Below are positions 1-8,250 of a stretch of 64,000 nt of DNA, piece by piece. Both the position numbers and the translations under genes were made by a program. Positions within the stretch are counted from its first letter, which is position 1; each line of letters opens with the position of its first letter. The notes below the pieces were generated by a model, which searched no databases, was not told where the DNA came from, and worked only from the letters and a program-made list of their open reading frames with translations. The DNA lies in contig NZ_MARB01000002.1 of NCBI RefSeq assembly GCF_001715975.1, positions 186,001 to 250,000 on the forward strand. Direction: 5' to 3'. The DNA comes from Candidatus Thiodiazotropha endolucinida. GTDB lineage: Bacteria; Pseudomonadota; Gammaproteobacteria; Chromatiales; Chromatiaceae.

Positions 1-1
1 T

Positions 2-925
2 GGACTCGACAGGGCCATGGACCTTGAGCTGATCAAACGCGCTCAACCTGCCCTGGAAAAAGGTGAGGCTGTGAAGATTGAGATCGATATCCATAACTAC
101 AATCGAACCTTCGGCACCATGTTGTCTGGCAGGGTGGCGGAAAGGTACGGCCATAAAGGATTGCCGGATGACACGATCTATATCAAAGCCAGCGGTACGG
201 CTGGACAATCCTTCGGTGCCTGGGCAGCCAAAGGTGTCACCATTGAGCTGGCCGGAGAAGGCAATGATTACGTGGGCAAGGGCCTCTCGGGTGGGCGCCT
301 GGTAATCTATCCGCCGGAAAATGCCGGTATCGGCAAGGCGGAAGAGAATATCATCGTCGGTAATACCGTGCTCTATGGTGGCATCAGCGGTGAATGTTAT
401 TTCCGAGGTGTCGCCGGGGAGCGCTTCTGTGTACGCAACTCGGGTGTCACGGCGGTCATAGAAGGTGTCGGTGATCACGGTTGTGAATATATGACCGGCG
501 GTGTGGTGGTCTGTCTCGGATCTACCGGTCGCAACTTTGCCGCGGGTATGTCCGGCGGTATCGCCTATGTGTTGGATGAAACAGGCGACTTCAGTGAACG
601 CTGCAATATGGCACAGGTGGAACTGGAGCCGATCGAGGAGGAGGATGATGCCCTCGAAGCCCTGGATCACCAGGGGGGAGACCTGGAGAGCCACGGTCTG
701 GTGGATCTCAGTCGTGATATGACACGCTATGATGCTTTGCGCCTGAAGCAGCTGATAGAACGCCATCTGCACTACACCAATTCGGAGGTTGCCAAGCGAA
801 TTCTCAATAACTGGGATAGCATGCTGCCGAAGTTTGTTAAGGTCATGCCGGTAGAGTATCGACGTGCATTGAAAGAGATGCAGGCACAACACGTCGATGC
901 AACCGCCAGTCAGGGGAGTCATTAG
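2..925 (+). CDS. gltB: Glutamate synthase large subunit, C-terminal part (5' end outside window)
   Basis: This is the last 307 or so codons of the NADPH-dependent glutamate synthase alpha subunit, which with GltD converts glutamine plus 2-oxoglutarate into two glutamates. The visible part is the C-terminal right-handed beta-helix (GXGXG) domain, recognisable from repeated glycine-rich turns such as [14 protein letters not shown] and [17 protein letters not shown]. The reading frame is open to the left edge of the window ([10 protein letters not shown]), so the first ATG at 17 is internal and the gene continues upstream. The stop is followed after 2 bases by the gltD start, as expected of a gltBD operon. 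The FMN, Fe-S and amidotransferase domains are outside the window. Confidence 0.95.
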   Translation, partial: GLDRAMDLELIKRAQPALEKGEAVKIEIDIHNYNRTFGTMLSGRVAERYGHKGLPDDTIYIKASGTAGQSFGAWAAKGVTIELAGEGNDYVGKGLSGGRLVIYPPENAGIGKAEENIIVGNTVLYGGISGECYFRGVAGERFCVRNSGVTAVIEGVGDHGCEYMTGGVVVCLGSTGRNFAAGMSGGIAYVLDETGDFSERCNMAQVELEPIEEEDDALEALDHQGGDLESHGLVDLSRDMTRYDALRLKQLIERHLHYTNSEVAKRILNNWDSMLPKFVKVMPVEYRRALKEMQAQHVDATASQGSH

Positions 926-927
926 AG

Positions 928-2379
928 ATGGGGAAACCAACAGGTTTTAAAGAGATTGTTCGACAGGACAGGACTTATGCACCCGTAGCGGATCGTATCA
1001 TCCACTACAATGAGTTCGTAATACCGCTGAGCGAGGAGAACGTCAGCCAGCAGGGTGCACGTTGCATGGACTGCGGCATTCCCTTTTGTCATGAAGGATG
1101 CCCGGTAAACAATATCATTCCCGACTGGAACGACCTGGTCTACCGTGGCGACTGGCGTGCAGCGATCGATGTCCTGCACAGCACCAATAACTTTCCTGAA
1201 TTCACCGGGCGCATCTGTCCTGCACCCTGTGAAGCTGCCTGTACCCTGAACCTTGAAGATGAGCCAGTCACAATCAAGACCATCGAGTACAGCATTATCG
1301 AGAAGGCCTGGAGCGAGGGTTGGGTCAAGCCCCAGATCGCCGATCACAAAAGCGGCAAGCGTATTGCGGTTGTCGGGTCCGGGCCGGCAGGGATGGCCGC
1401 TGCGCAGCAGCTCGCCAGGGCGGGACACGCAGTTGTGCTGTTTGAAAAACAGAACCGGATCGGCGGGCTGTTACGCTATGGCATCCCTGACTTCAAACTC
1501 GATAAAAAGGTGATCGATCGCCGTATGGCCCAGATGCGGACAGAAGGAGTCGAGTTCAAGACAAGCATCCATGTGGGTGTCGATATTCCCAGTAAACAGT
1601 TACTGGATGACTTTGATGCCATTCTGTTGACCGGTGGCTCCGAAAAGCCCCGTGACCTGCCGATGCCCGGGCGTGAATTGAATGGTGTTCATTTTGCGAT
1701 GGATTTCCTGCGCAGTAATAGCCATCGTGTTCAGGGCGATAAGGTGGATAACTTCATCTCCGCAGAAGGCAAGCATGTTGTTGTCATCGGTGGCGGTGAT
1801 ACCGGGTCTGACTGTATCGGTACATCCAATCGGCATGGCGCGGCTTCGGTCACCCAGCTGGAGATTCTGCCGCAACCCCCTGAAAAGGAGAACAAGGGCA
1901 CCACTTGGCCGAATTGGCCAAATAAAATGCGTACCTCAAGCTCTCAGGAAGAGGGGTGTGAGCGTATGTGGCAGGTTGCCACCAAGGCATTCCTCGATGA
2001 CGGCGAAGGCAATCTTGCAGGCGTGCGATGCGTCAAGGTTGAATGGGAAAAGGATGAGAACGGCAGCTGGAAAATGAGTGAAGTCGCCGATTCCGAGTTC
2101 GAGCTTAAGGCTGATCTGGTGACCCTGGCAATGGGTTTTGTCCATCCGGTTCATGAAGGCATGATCGAAGAGCTGGGTGTGGAGCTGGATGGTCGTGGCA
2201 ACATCAAGGCTGATACGGATGGTGCAAACGCCTATAAGACTTCCATCGACGGCGTGTTCGTTGCCGGTGATATGCGTCGCGGCCAATCCCTGGTGGTGTG
2301 GGCGATCCGGGAGGGACGCCAGGCTGCAAGAGCTGTGGATGAATATCTAATGGGTACCACCGATCTGCCGCGCTGGTAA
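928..2379 (+). CDS. gltD: Glutamate synthase small subunit
   Basis: This 483-residue protein is the beta subunit of glutamate synthase, which takes electrons from NADPH and passes them to the alpha subunit. The N-terminal part has the two cysteine clusters that hold [4Fe-4S] centres ([14 protein letters not shown] near residue 47 and CPAPCEAAC near residue 95). An FAD-binding [17 protein letters not shown] loop follows near residue 151 and an NADPH-binding [11 protein letters not shown] loop near residue 288. Its length is normal for the family. It starts 2 bases after gltB, so the two are cotranscribed and probably translationally coupled. A short palindromic repeat lies just after the stop. 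Confidence 0.97.
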   Translation: MGKPTGFKEIVRQDRTYAPVADRIIHYNEFVIPLSEENVSQQGARCMDCGIPFCHEGCPVNNIIPDWNDLVYRGDWRAAIDVLHSTNNFPEFTGRICPAPCEAACTLNLEDEPVTIKTIEYSIIEKAWSEGWVKPQIADHKSGKRIAVVGSGPAGMAAAQQLARAGHAVVLFEKQNRIGGLLRYGIPDFKLDKKVIDRRMAQMRTEGVEFKTSIHVGVDIPSKQLLDDFDAILLTGGSEKPRDLPMPGRELNGVHFAMDFLRSNSHRVQGDKVDNFISAEGKHVVVIGGGDTGSDCIGTSNRHGAASVTQLEILPQPPEKENKGTTWPNWPNKMRTSSSQEEGCERMWQVATKAFLDDGEGNLAGVRCVKVEWEKDENGSWKMSEVADSEFELKADLVTLAMGFVHPVHEGMIEELGVELDGRGNIKADTDGANAYKTSIDGVFVAGDMRRGQSLVVWAIREGRQAARAVDEYLMGTTDLPRW

Positions 2380-2382
2380 TGT

Positions 2383-2417
2383 CTAGGGCCGATTGGATGA
2401 GTGTTAACAGGCCCTAG
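2383..2417. repeat. Dispersed palindromic repeat, copy A
   Basis: An 8-base inverted repeat (CTAGGGCC and GGCCCTAG) flanks a 19-base centre containing ATTGGATGAGTGTTAACA. Almost the same centre recurs at 13008 and 52617, and the arm sequence recurs as a perfect palindrome at 10633. It sits between gltD and glgP with no T-run, so it is not an obvious intrinsic terminator. It looks like a small REP-like intergenic repeat. Confidence 0.7.
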
Positions 2418-2472
2418 CTGAAAACCGGTGTGAATGGCGCACACCGGGTTGCGAAATTTCGTGGAGAGCACT

Positions 2473-4986
2473 ATGCCGAACAGAGAGAGCTCCGCTGCCG
2501 AGTCGAAGAAACAGACCTGCAACCCACTGGCTCCTTTGCCCCCGCTGGGCATGGATGCAGAGGCCATCTCATTCGATTTTCGCCGCTACTTCGCCCACAC
2601 ACTGGGACGAGACGATCACTGCACGTCCAGTCACTATCCCTATAAAGCCCTGGCGCTGGCGGTTCGGGACCGATTGATTGAGCGTTGGAAACGCACCCGT
2701 TCCACCTACGAGAACGACGACTGCAAACGTACCTTCTATCTCTCGCTGGAGTTTCTCATGGGGCGTACCCTGAGCAACGCAATACTCAATCTGGACGTCA
2801 GTGAAGAGGTCAACCGGGCATTTATCGACTTGGGTATCAATCTGGATGATATTCGCGGGAGTGAACCCGATGCCGGGCTCGGTAATGGTGGTCTGGGGCG
2901 TCTCGCCGCCTGTTTTCTCGACAGCTGCGCAACGCTTGAACTGCCAGTGCGGGGGTATGGGCTGCGTTATGAATATGGCATGTTCCGTCAGCACATTGCC
3001 AACGGCTATCAGATTGAGGATCCCGATCTCTGGCTGCGGGACGGCAACCCCTGGGAGCTTGAGCGTCCCGAGTATACACAACGTATAAAATTTTGCGGCC
3101 ATACTGAACATATCAACGGTTCCGTACGTTGGGTCGATACCCAGGATGTGTTGGCAGTCCCCTATGACCTGCCGGTGCCCGGTTATCGCAACGGCACCGT
3201 CAATACCCTGCGCTTGTGGAAAGCGGCAGCCACGGATGAATTCAATCTGGAAGAGTTCAATGCCGGCAGTTATACCGAGGCGGTTGAGGCAAAGAATGAT
3301 GCTGAGCACATTACCATGGTGCTCTACCCGAACGATGCCAGTGAGAATGGCAAGGAACTGAGGCTGCGTCAGCAGTACTTCCTGGCGTCCGCGAGTATTA
3401 AGGATGTCATCCGCGAGTGGAAGGAGAATCACGGCAGCTTCGATGATTTCGCCGACAAGAACTGTTTTCAGCTCAACGACACCCATCCCAGCGTCTCTGT
3501 TGCTGAATTGATGCGTCAACTGATGGACGAGCAAGGCCTGTCTTGGGATCAGGCCTGGATGATTACCGGCAGCACCATGGCCTATACCAACCATACGCTT
3601 CTGCCCGAGGCGCTTGAGCGCTGGCCGGTAAAGTTGTTCGAGTGTCTGCTGCCCAGGTTGCTGGAGATCATCTACGAAATCAATGCCCGCTTCCTCAGTG
3701 AGGTGGCCCTGCGCTGGCCGGGCGATACCGACCGCTTGCGGCGGATGTCGATCATCGAAGAGGGCCAGACGTCGATGGTGCGTATGGCCTATCTGGCCAT
3801 CGTCGGCAGTTTCTCCGTCAATGGAGTTGCCGCGCTGCATACCGAGTTGTTGAAGCAGGGGCTGTTCCATGACTTCTACGAATTCTGGCCACAGCGCTTC
3901 AACAATAAAACCAACGGCGTCACCCCGAGGCGTTGGCTTGCCGCGTGCAACCCGGGTCTGCGCCGACTGCTCGATGAGACAGTAGGCAATGGTTGGATCT
4001 CTGATCTGCCGGCTCTCGAGCAGTTGGTAACCCATGCTGAGAATGTCTCATTCCAACGCAAGTGGCAGCAGGTGAAACGGGAGAACAAGCAGCGCCTGGC
4101 GGATTTGGTGAAGATCGATTGCAACGTGGGCTTTGACTGTGATGCCATGTTTGATGTGCAGGTGAAGCGTATCCATGAGTATAAACGCCAGTTACTGAAT
4201 ATCCTCCATGTCATCCACCTCTACAATCGTATCAAGGCGGGTGACACAAAAAACTGGACCAAGCGCTGTGTGCTGATCGGTGGTAAGGCGGCCCCCGGTT
4301 ATCAAATGGCCAAACTTATCATCAAGCTTGTCAACAGTGTCGCCAGGGTGGTGAACAATGACTACCAGGTGGGAGATCTATTGAAGGTCGCTTTTCTACC
4401 CAATTACCGGGTTTCAGCGATGGAGGTGATCGCTCCGGGTAGCGACCTGTCGGAGCAGATCTCCACTGCCGGCAAAGAGGCGTCCGGTACCGGCAATATG
4501 AAGTTTATGATGAACGGCGCAGTGACAATCGGCACACTGGATGGTGCCAATATTGAGATCCTCGAAGAGGTCGGCGAATCCAACTTCATTCTATTTGGCC
4601 TTACCAGCGAGGAAGTGGAGGCAATGCGCCATCATTATATGCCCAACCGAATTATCGATCAGGACAGTGATTTTAAACGGGTGATGCAACTACTGGAGAG
4701 TGGCTACTTCAACCAGTTCGAGCCCGGTATTTTCGATCCTGTTATCGAGTCGATACGCAATCCCTACGATCCCTGGATGACGGCCGCTGATTTCCGTAGT
4801 TACATCGACGCTCAGGAAAAGGCGGCAAAAGCCTATCTCGACCAGAGGCAGTGGATCCGTATGAGCATAGTGAATAGCGCAAAGAGCGGCCGCTTCTCCA
4901 CTGACCGAACAATCCAGGAGTACAATCGGGATATCTGGCGTTTGAATCAGACGTCGATTCCATCCGTTATTGAAGACGTACAGTGA
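2473..4986 (+). CDS. glgP: Glycogen/starch/alpha-glucan phosphorylase
   Basis: The 837-residue product releases glucose-1-phosphate from alpha-1,4-glucans with pyridoxal phosphate as cofactor. The PLP-site signature is clear near the C-terminal third ([14 protein letters not shown], where the lysine binds PLP), and family motifs such as [15 protein letters not shown] and [11 protein letters not shown]-type sequence ([14 protein letters not shown]) are present. An upstream in-frame ATG at 2434 exists, but the ATG at 2473 is preceded by GGAGAG at a good distance and removes a poorly conserved leader, so it is preferred. The 3' end overlaps the start of ycgL by 4 bases (GTGA). No other glycogen gene is in the window. 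Confidence 0.95.
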   Translation: MPNRESSAAESKKQTCNPLAPLPPLGMDAEAISFDFRRYFAHTLGRDDHCTSSHYPYKALALAVRDRLIERWKRTRSTYENDDCKRTFYLSLEFLMGRTLSNAILNLDVSEEVNRAFIDLGINLDDIRGSEPDAGLGNGGLGRLAACFLDSCATLELPVRGYGLRYEYGMFRQHIANGYQIEDPDLWLRDGNPWELERPEYTQRIKFCGHTEHINGSVRWVDTQDVLAVPYDLPVPGYRNGTVNTLRLWKAAATDEFNLEEFNAGSYTEAVEAKNDAEHITMVLYPNDASENGKELRLRQQYFLASASIKDVIREWKENHGSFDDFADKNCFQLNDTHPSVSVAELMRQLMDEQGLSWDQAWMITGSTMAYTNHTLLPEALERWPVKLFECLLPRLLEIIYEINARFLSEVALRWPGDTDRLRRMSIIEEGQTSMVRMAYLAIVGSFSVNGVAALHTELLKQGLFHDFYEFWPQRFNNKTNGVTPRRWLAACNPGLRRLLDETVGNGWISDLPALEQLVTHAENVSFQRKWQQVKRENKQRLADLVKIDCNVGFDCDAMFDVQVKRIHEYKRQLLNILHVIHLYNRIKAGDTKNWTKRCVLIGGKAAPGYQMAKLIIKLVNSVARVVNNDYQVGDLLKVAFLPNYRVSAMEVIAPGSDLSEQISTAGKEASGTGNMKFMMNGAVTIGTLDGANIEILEEVGESNFILFGLTSEEVEAMRHHYMPNRIIDQDSDFKRVMQLLESGYFNQFEPGIFDPVIESIRNPYDPWMTAADFRSYIDAQEKAAKAYLDQRQWIRMSIVNSAKSGRFSTDRTIQEYNRDIWRLNQTSIPSVIEDVQ

Positions 4987-5255
4987 CTGAGTCCGGGCTG
5001 CCCTGCTGGATCTATCGTAGCCCCCGCAAGGATGAGATGTACCTGTACATCACCAGGGAAGATGATTTCTCCTGTGTGCCCGAAGCCCTGCTGCAGCGTT
5101 TCGGTAATCCAGTGCGGGTCATGGAGATAACCTTGACTGAGCAGCGAACGCTTGCTCGTGAGGATATTAGGTTGGTGATGGCCAATTTGATTTCCCAGGG
5201 TTTTCATCTTCAGATGCCCCCTAAGATGGACGTCGATCTCTACCTCGGGGATTGA
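4983..5255 (+). CDS. ycgL: YcgL domain protein
   Basis: This 90-residue protein belongs to the YcgL family, small conserved gammaproteobacterial proteins of undefined biochemical role. Features of the family are visible: CWIYRSPRKDEMYLYI at the N-terminus, the VPEALLQRFG segment, the LAREDI segment and the GFHLQMPP stretch near the C-terminus. It starts with GTG overlapping the glgP stop codon (GTGA), so translation is probably coupled. Coupling to glgP is unusual and may be only a local arrangement. Confidence 0.9.
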   Translation: MTESGLPCWIYRSPRKDEMYLYITREDDFSCVPEALLQRFGNPVRVMEITLTEQRTLAREDIRLVMANLISQGFHLQMPPKMDVDLYLGD

Positions 5256-5345
5256 TTCGATCCGCTATCCTGAGTTGATACTTCGTAGTACCATAGTAGA
5301 GCGGAAATGGACTCAACGGATTATTTATAGGGAGATATGCCCGCT

Positions 5346-6338
5346 ATGAAAAGCATCATTGCAGTTACCAGTTTTCTATTTTCTATATTATTCACATCAC
5401 CATCATGGGCACTCAGTGCAGTTGAGTATAAAAACCTCGCCGATGGTATTTCATCAGACGAGATGATTGTCTACGAATCGACCGGTAAATTGCGCCACAT
5501 TACGGTGTTTACAGATATTGATTGCGGTTACTGCAGAAAGCTACACAGCGAAGTGCCGGCATTGAATGCATCCGGTGTGGATGTTCGTTATGTCGCATAC
5601 CCTCGTGCTGGAATTGGATCGGACAGCTTTAAAAAGTATGTCTCTGTATATTGCGCGGACAACCCGAAGAAGGCGCTGACTAACGCTAAGATGGGGATGC
5701 TGTTGAAACCGGCGGATTGTGATAATCCGGTGGAAGAAAACTACCGGTTTGGAAAAAGATTGGCAGTCAACGGCACACCAATGATAGTGATCGATGACGG
5801 TTCGGTCGTCAGCGGTTATTTGTCTGCGCGCAAGCTGTTACGCCGAATGAAGGTTGGCTACGTTTCGCCGCCAAAAGGGAGTGAAATGTTCCCGAAAGTT
5901 GCAGCAACACGCATTTCGCCAGAGCAGTATTTGATAATAAACGAGGCGCACCTGTACACCAGGCCGGATACACGTATGCAGTCGATGGGTACGATGCAAC
6001 CCGATGTTGTGCACAAGTTCAGCTTGGAAATTGAAATAGATGGTGAACGATGGTTGGGTTTCAGAAAAGGTGGCAGTCAATACTACACACAAGCAAACAA
6101 CCTGCGGCTGATTCCAAGTGTAGCGACACAGTCGATAAAATCGAAAAAGTATGCAGCGGTCAGACCAACGGCTTTGTATATTTCGCCGGACAAATCGGCT
6201 AAGAAAATGGCTGATATGCCGGCGAGGAGTTACTTTCGTTTCAATCTTGAGGTTAGGAACGAGAACGGACGATGGCTGGGTTTTAGTCGAAATGGAATAA
6301 AATATTATGCACCGGCTGCTGATCTCGAGGAGATATAA
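5346..6338 (+). CDS. Periplasmic DsbC-like thiol oxidoreductase with two C-terminal SH3-like repeats
   Basis: A signal peptide (MKSIIAVTSFLFSILFTSPS, cleavage near ALS) leads into a thioredoxin-fold domain with a DsbC/DsbG-type active site, DCGYCRKLH, and a cis-proline loop, NGTPMIVIDDG. This indicates a periplasmic disulfide isomerase or reductase. The normal N-terminal dimerisation domain of DsbC is reduced or absent: only about 35 residues precede the catalytic domain. After about residue 190 the protein carries two similar 60-70 residue units, each ending in a WLGF-(R/S)-(K/R)-(G/N)-G-x-(Q/K)-YY pattern, resembling SH3-like modules. ATG at 5337 is too close to the GGAG at 5331; ATG at 5346 gives better spacing. 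It stands alone between ycgL and a pseudogene. Substrate is unknown. Confidence 0.8.
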   Translation: MKSIIAVTSFLFSILFTSPSWALSAVEYKNLADGISSDEMIVYESTGKLRHITVFTDIDCGYCRKLHSEVPALNASGVDVRYVAYPRAGIGSDSFKKYVSVYCADNPKKALTNAKMGMLLKPADCDNPVEENYRFGKRLAVNGTPMIVIDDGSVVSGYLSARKLLRRMKVGYVSPPKGSEMFPKVAATRISPEQYLIINEAHLYTRPDTRMQSMGTMQPDVVHKFSLEIEIDGERWLGFRKGGSQYYTQANNLRLIPSVATQSIKSKKYAAVRPTALYISPDKSAKKMADMPARSYFRFNLEVRNENGRWLGFSRNGIKYYAPAADLEEI

Positions 6339-6415
6339 TTAATCGAGTGTAAAAGTTCAGCGGGTCTGCTCGACAGGCCGCAGAATGCTTATCGGCGAAG
6401 AAAGTGATAAATACG

Positions 6416-6748
6416 CTATACATCTATTTGCTCGGCGTCGATCAAGAGGTCATCGACGATGACCCGTATCCTGGCGCCGCGTTCGGCGGCACTGAGCAGG
6501 TGTTCGCTGGCCAAGGTCCCGATATTGTCGGTGCTCCAGATAAAATATTGAACATCGATGGATTTATCAGCAGCTTCTGTAAGCCATGCCCTTGTTAAAA
6601 GGGATTCTTCTCTTTTCTCCAGGACGCAAACCGCGCTTTTGCCGGGATGCTGCTTTGCAGCCTGAGTCATGATATCCAAAATACCGGCTTGCACGAATGA
6701 TGTCTGCAGGACCAGTAACAGAAAGCCAAGTAGCCGAGAGCTGGACAG
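6416..6748 (-). pseudogene. Remnant of a phospholipase D / cardiolipin synthase-like protein
   Basis: The minus strand encodes a hydrophobic leader (RLLGFLLLVLQTSFVQA) followed by about 70 residues typical of the N-terminus of secreted PLD-family proteins of the YmdC/ClsC type: AAKQHPGKSAVCVLEKREES, then a segment with SIDVQYFIW and AAERGARIRVIVDDLLIDA. The reading frame then stops at 6416, before either HxKxxxxD catalytic motif, and no continuation is seen in any frame up to the DsbC-like gene. At the 5' side a TGA at 6749 precedes the leader with no ATG in frame. It is therefore a fragment of a gene that is normally several hundred codons longer. Confidence 0.7.
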
Positions 6749-6833
6749 TCAAGGGTATTGTAAAATCTGTTTGAGTTTAAATACCATCCCTGTTATCGCA
6801 CTGTTTTTAGAATCGACCTCAATCAAAATACCA

Positions 6834-7037
6834 TCAATAGTGCGGTGGAGGAGGTTCAGTCTCACCAGGTTGCAGCGGTGATGGTTCCAGCGCCTGCAGG
6901 CGTTGACGTAGTGTCTCTACGGTTCTGTCGAGGGAATCGATGGTGCGTTGTTGCTCGATAAGGGTTTCACTGAGGGTATGTATGGCCTGTTCCTGAAAAG
7001 CCATACGACTCTCCAGGTCGATAATGCGGTCGTTCAT
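6834..7037 (-). CDS. slyX: SlyX family protein
   Basis: This 67-residue protein matches the SlyX family: a short coiled coil (DLESRMAFQEQAIHTLSETL, with leucines at heptad spacing to about residue 50) and a proline-rich tail ending in PPPPHY, which is the hallmark C-terminus. The molecular role of SlyX is not established. It is 6 bases downstream of the ArsR-like gene on the same strand, so it is likely the last gene of the minus-strand signalling unit. Confidence 0.9.
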   Translation of the reverse strand: MNDRIIDLESRMAFQEQAIHTLSETLIEQQRTIDSLDRTVETLRQRLQALEPSPLQPGETEPPPPHY

Positions 7038-7043
7038 CTTTGC

Positions 7044-7379
7044 CTATCTTGGGTAGCGGTCGTCGAGATTGGCCGGGCAGAGCACATTCCGCATGATACC
7101 GATCAGCTCCAGTAGCTGATGGTTGCGAATGCGGTAGTAGATGCGGTTAGCCTCTTTGCGCGATACCACGATGTTTTTGTTTCGCAACTGTTCAAGATGT
7201 TGAGAGATATTGCTCTGTGACGTACCGGTACGTTCTACGATTTCGCCGACCGAGAGCTCATTCTCCCCCAGCGAGCAGAGAATCTTCCACCGCAACGGAT
7301 GGGCCATGGCCTTGAGGGCATTGGCGGTGAGCGATGTATCTTCTTCATCGGTCAGGTGTGGGTCGATTGGCTCGTTCAT
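7044..7379 (-). CDS. ArsR-type winged-helix transcriptional regulator
   Basis: The 111-residue product is a small winged-helix repressor of the ArsR type. The region AMAHPLRWKILCSLGENELS leads into the helix-turn-helix TGTSQSNISQHLEQLR, and KEANRIYYRIRN forms the wing. The usual ELCVCDL metal site in the recognition helix reads ELSVGEI, so it does not have the classic arsenic/cadmium cysteines; a single C-terminal LCPAN cysteine remains. The start at 7379 follows AAGGAG at good spacing; a longer frame to 7415 would overlap the upstream gene. It lies 13 bases after a response regulator gene, suggesting cotranscription. Effector and targets are unknown. Confidence 0.85.
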   Translation of the reverse strand: MNEPIDPHLTDEEDTSLTANALKAMAHPLRWKILCSLGENELSVGEIVERTGTSQSNISQHLEQLRNKNIVVSRKEANRIYYRIRNHQLLELIGIMRNVLCPANLDDRYPR

Positions 7380-7392
7380 TGTTTCAAGCTCC

Positions 7393-8250
7393 TTAGGATG
7401 CGTTCTGCACGGCATCCATGTCGCGGATATAACCAGTCATATCCTTTGCGATACATATAATATGGCTGATATTTCCCGTACTGTCTTTAACCGCGGTACG
7501 AGAGAAGAGAATCGGAACACGCCGACCGTCCTTGGCGATGAAACTTGCCTCGATTCGGCTCAGGGCTCCGGTTCGTATCAATGCCTCCAGCCAGGTGCCG
7601 AAGAAGGCGCCCGCCTGCTCCTCTGCCTCCTCTTCGAAAACATCGCCGATCGACATTCGCAGTAAATCCGCCTCGCTGTAGTCAAGCATCTTGCAGGCGG
7701 TCGGGTTGACGGATTCGATCTCGCCCTCGGGATTGAGCACCAGCAGCGCCTCACCCATATAGGTTATGATATTTTCGAGGTGTTGTTTGGCGGCAGCCAG
7801 TTCTGCGGTTCTTTCCGCCACCTTTTGTTCCAGGATTTTGTTGAGCTCCCGTTCTTTTTCGATGAGTCTGAAATAGGTGCTGATCTTATTCAGCAATTGG
7901 TTGTCATCGATGGGTTTCAGCAGATAGTCGACACCACCTACCTCATAACCCTTGAGCTGGAACTCTTCGGTCTTGAATGCGGCAGTAAGGAAGATGATTG
8001 GGATGTCTTTGGTCTTTTTACGGATTTTCAGCATCGATGCGGTCTGAAAACCGTCCATCTCCGGCATCTGTACATCCAGAATGATAAGGTCGATACCGGG
8101 TTCCCTGACAGCGATGTCGAGAGCCTGTTGACCCGATGTGGCCTCCAGGATCTCCACGTCCATGTAGCGCTCAACCAGCGTACGCAGGGTGAACAGGTTG
8201 TGCGCGTGGTCATCCACGATCAGGAGTTTGAAACCGGCGTATCTCTTCAT
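7393..8250 (-). CDS. Response regulator with C-terminal PAS domain
   Basis: The 285-residue protein has a receiver domain at residues 7-125 with acidic pocket DD (13-14), phosphoacceptor Asp59 in LIILDVQMPEMDG and the conserved Lys in LLKPID. A coiled coil (about 130-155, KILEQKVAERTAELAAAKQ) connects to a PAS domain (about 155-275, with YMGEALLVLNPEGEIESVNP). There is no output DNA-binding or catalytic domain, so it probably relays a signal by protein contact or is a phosphate sink. Its ATG overlaps the stop of the upstream hybrid kinase (ATGA), so the two are translationally coupled and probably partners. Confidence 0.88.
   Translation of the reverse strand: MKRYAGFKLLIVDDHAHNLFTLRTLVERYMDVEILEATSGQQALDIAVREPGIDLIILDVQMPEMDGFQTASMLKIRKKTKDIPIIFLTAAFKTEEFQLKGYEVGGVDYLLKPIDDNQLLNKISTYFRLIEKERELNKILEQKVAERTAELAAAKQHLENIITYMGEALLVLNPEGEIESVNPTACKMLDYSEADLLRMSIGDVFEEEAEEQAGAFFGTWLEALIRTGALSRIEASFIAKDGRRVPILFSRTAVKDSTGNISHIICIAKDMTGYIRDMDAVQNAS

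Noticed and set aside
2569-4035. Minus-strand open frame of 488 codons
   Set aside because: It lies opposite glgP, which has complete family motifs. Long antisense frames are common in GC-rich genes.
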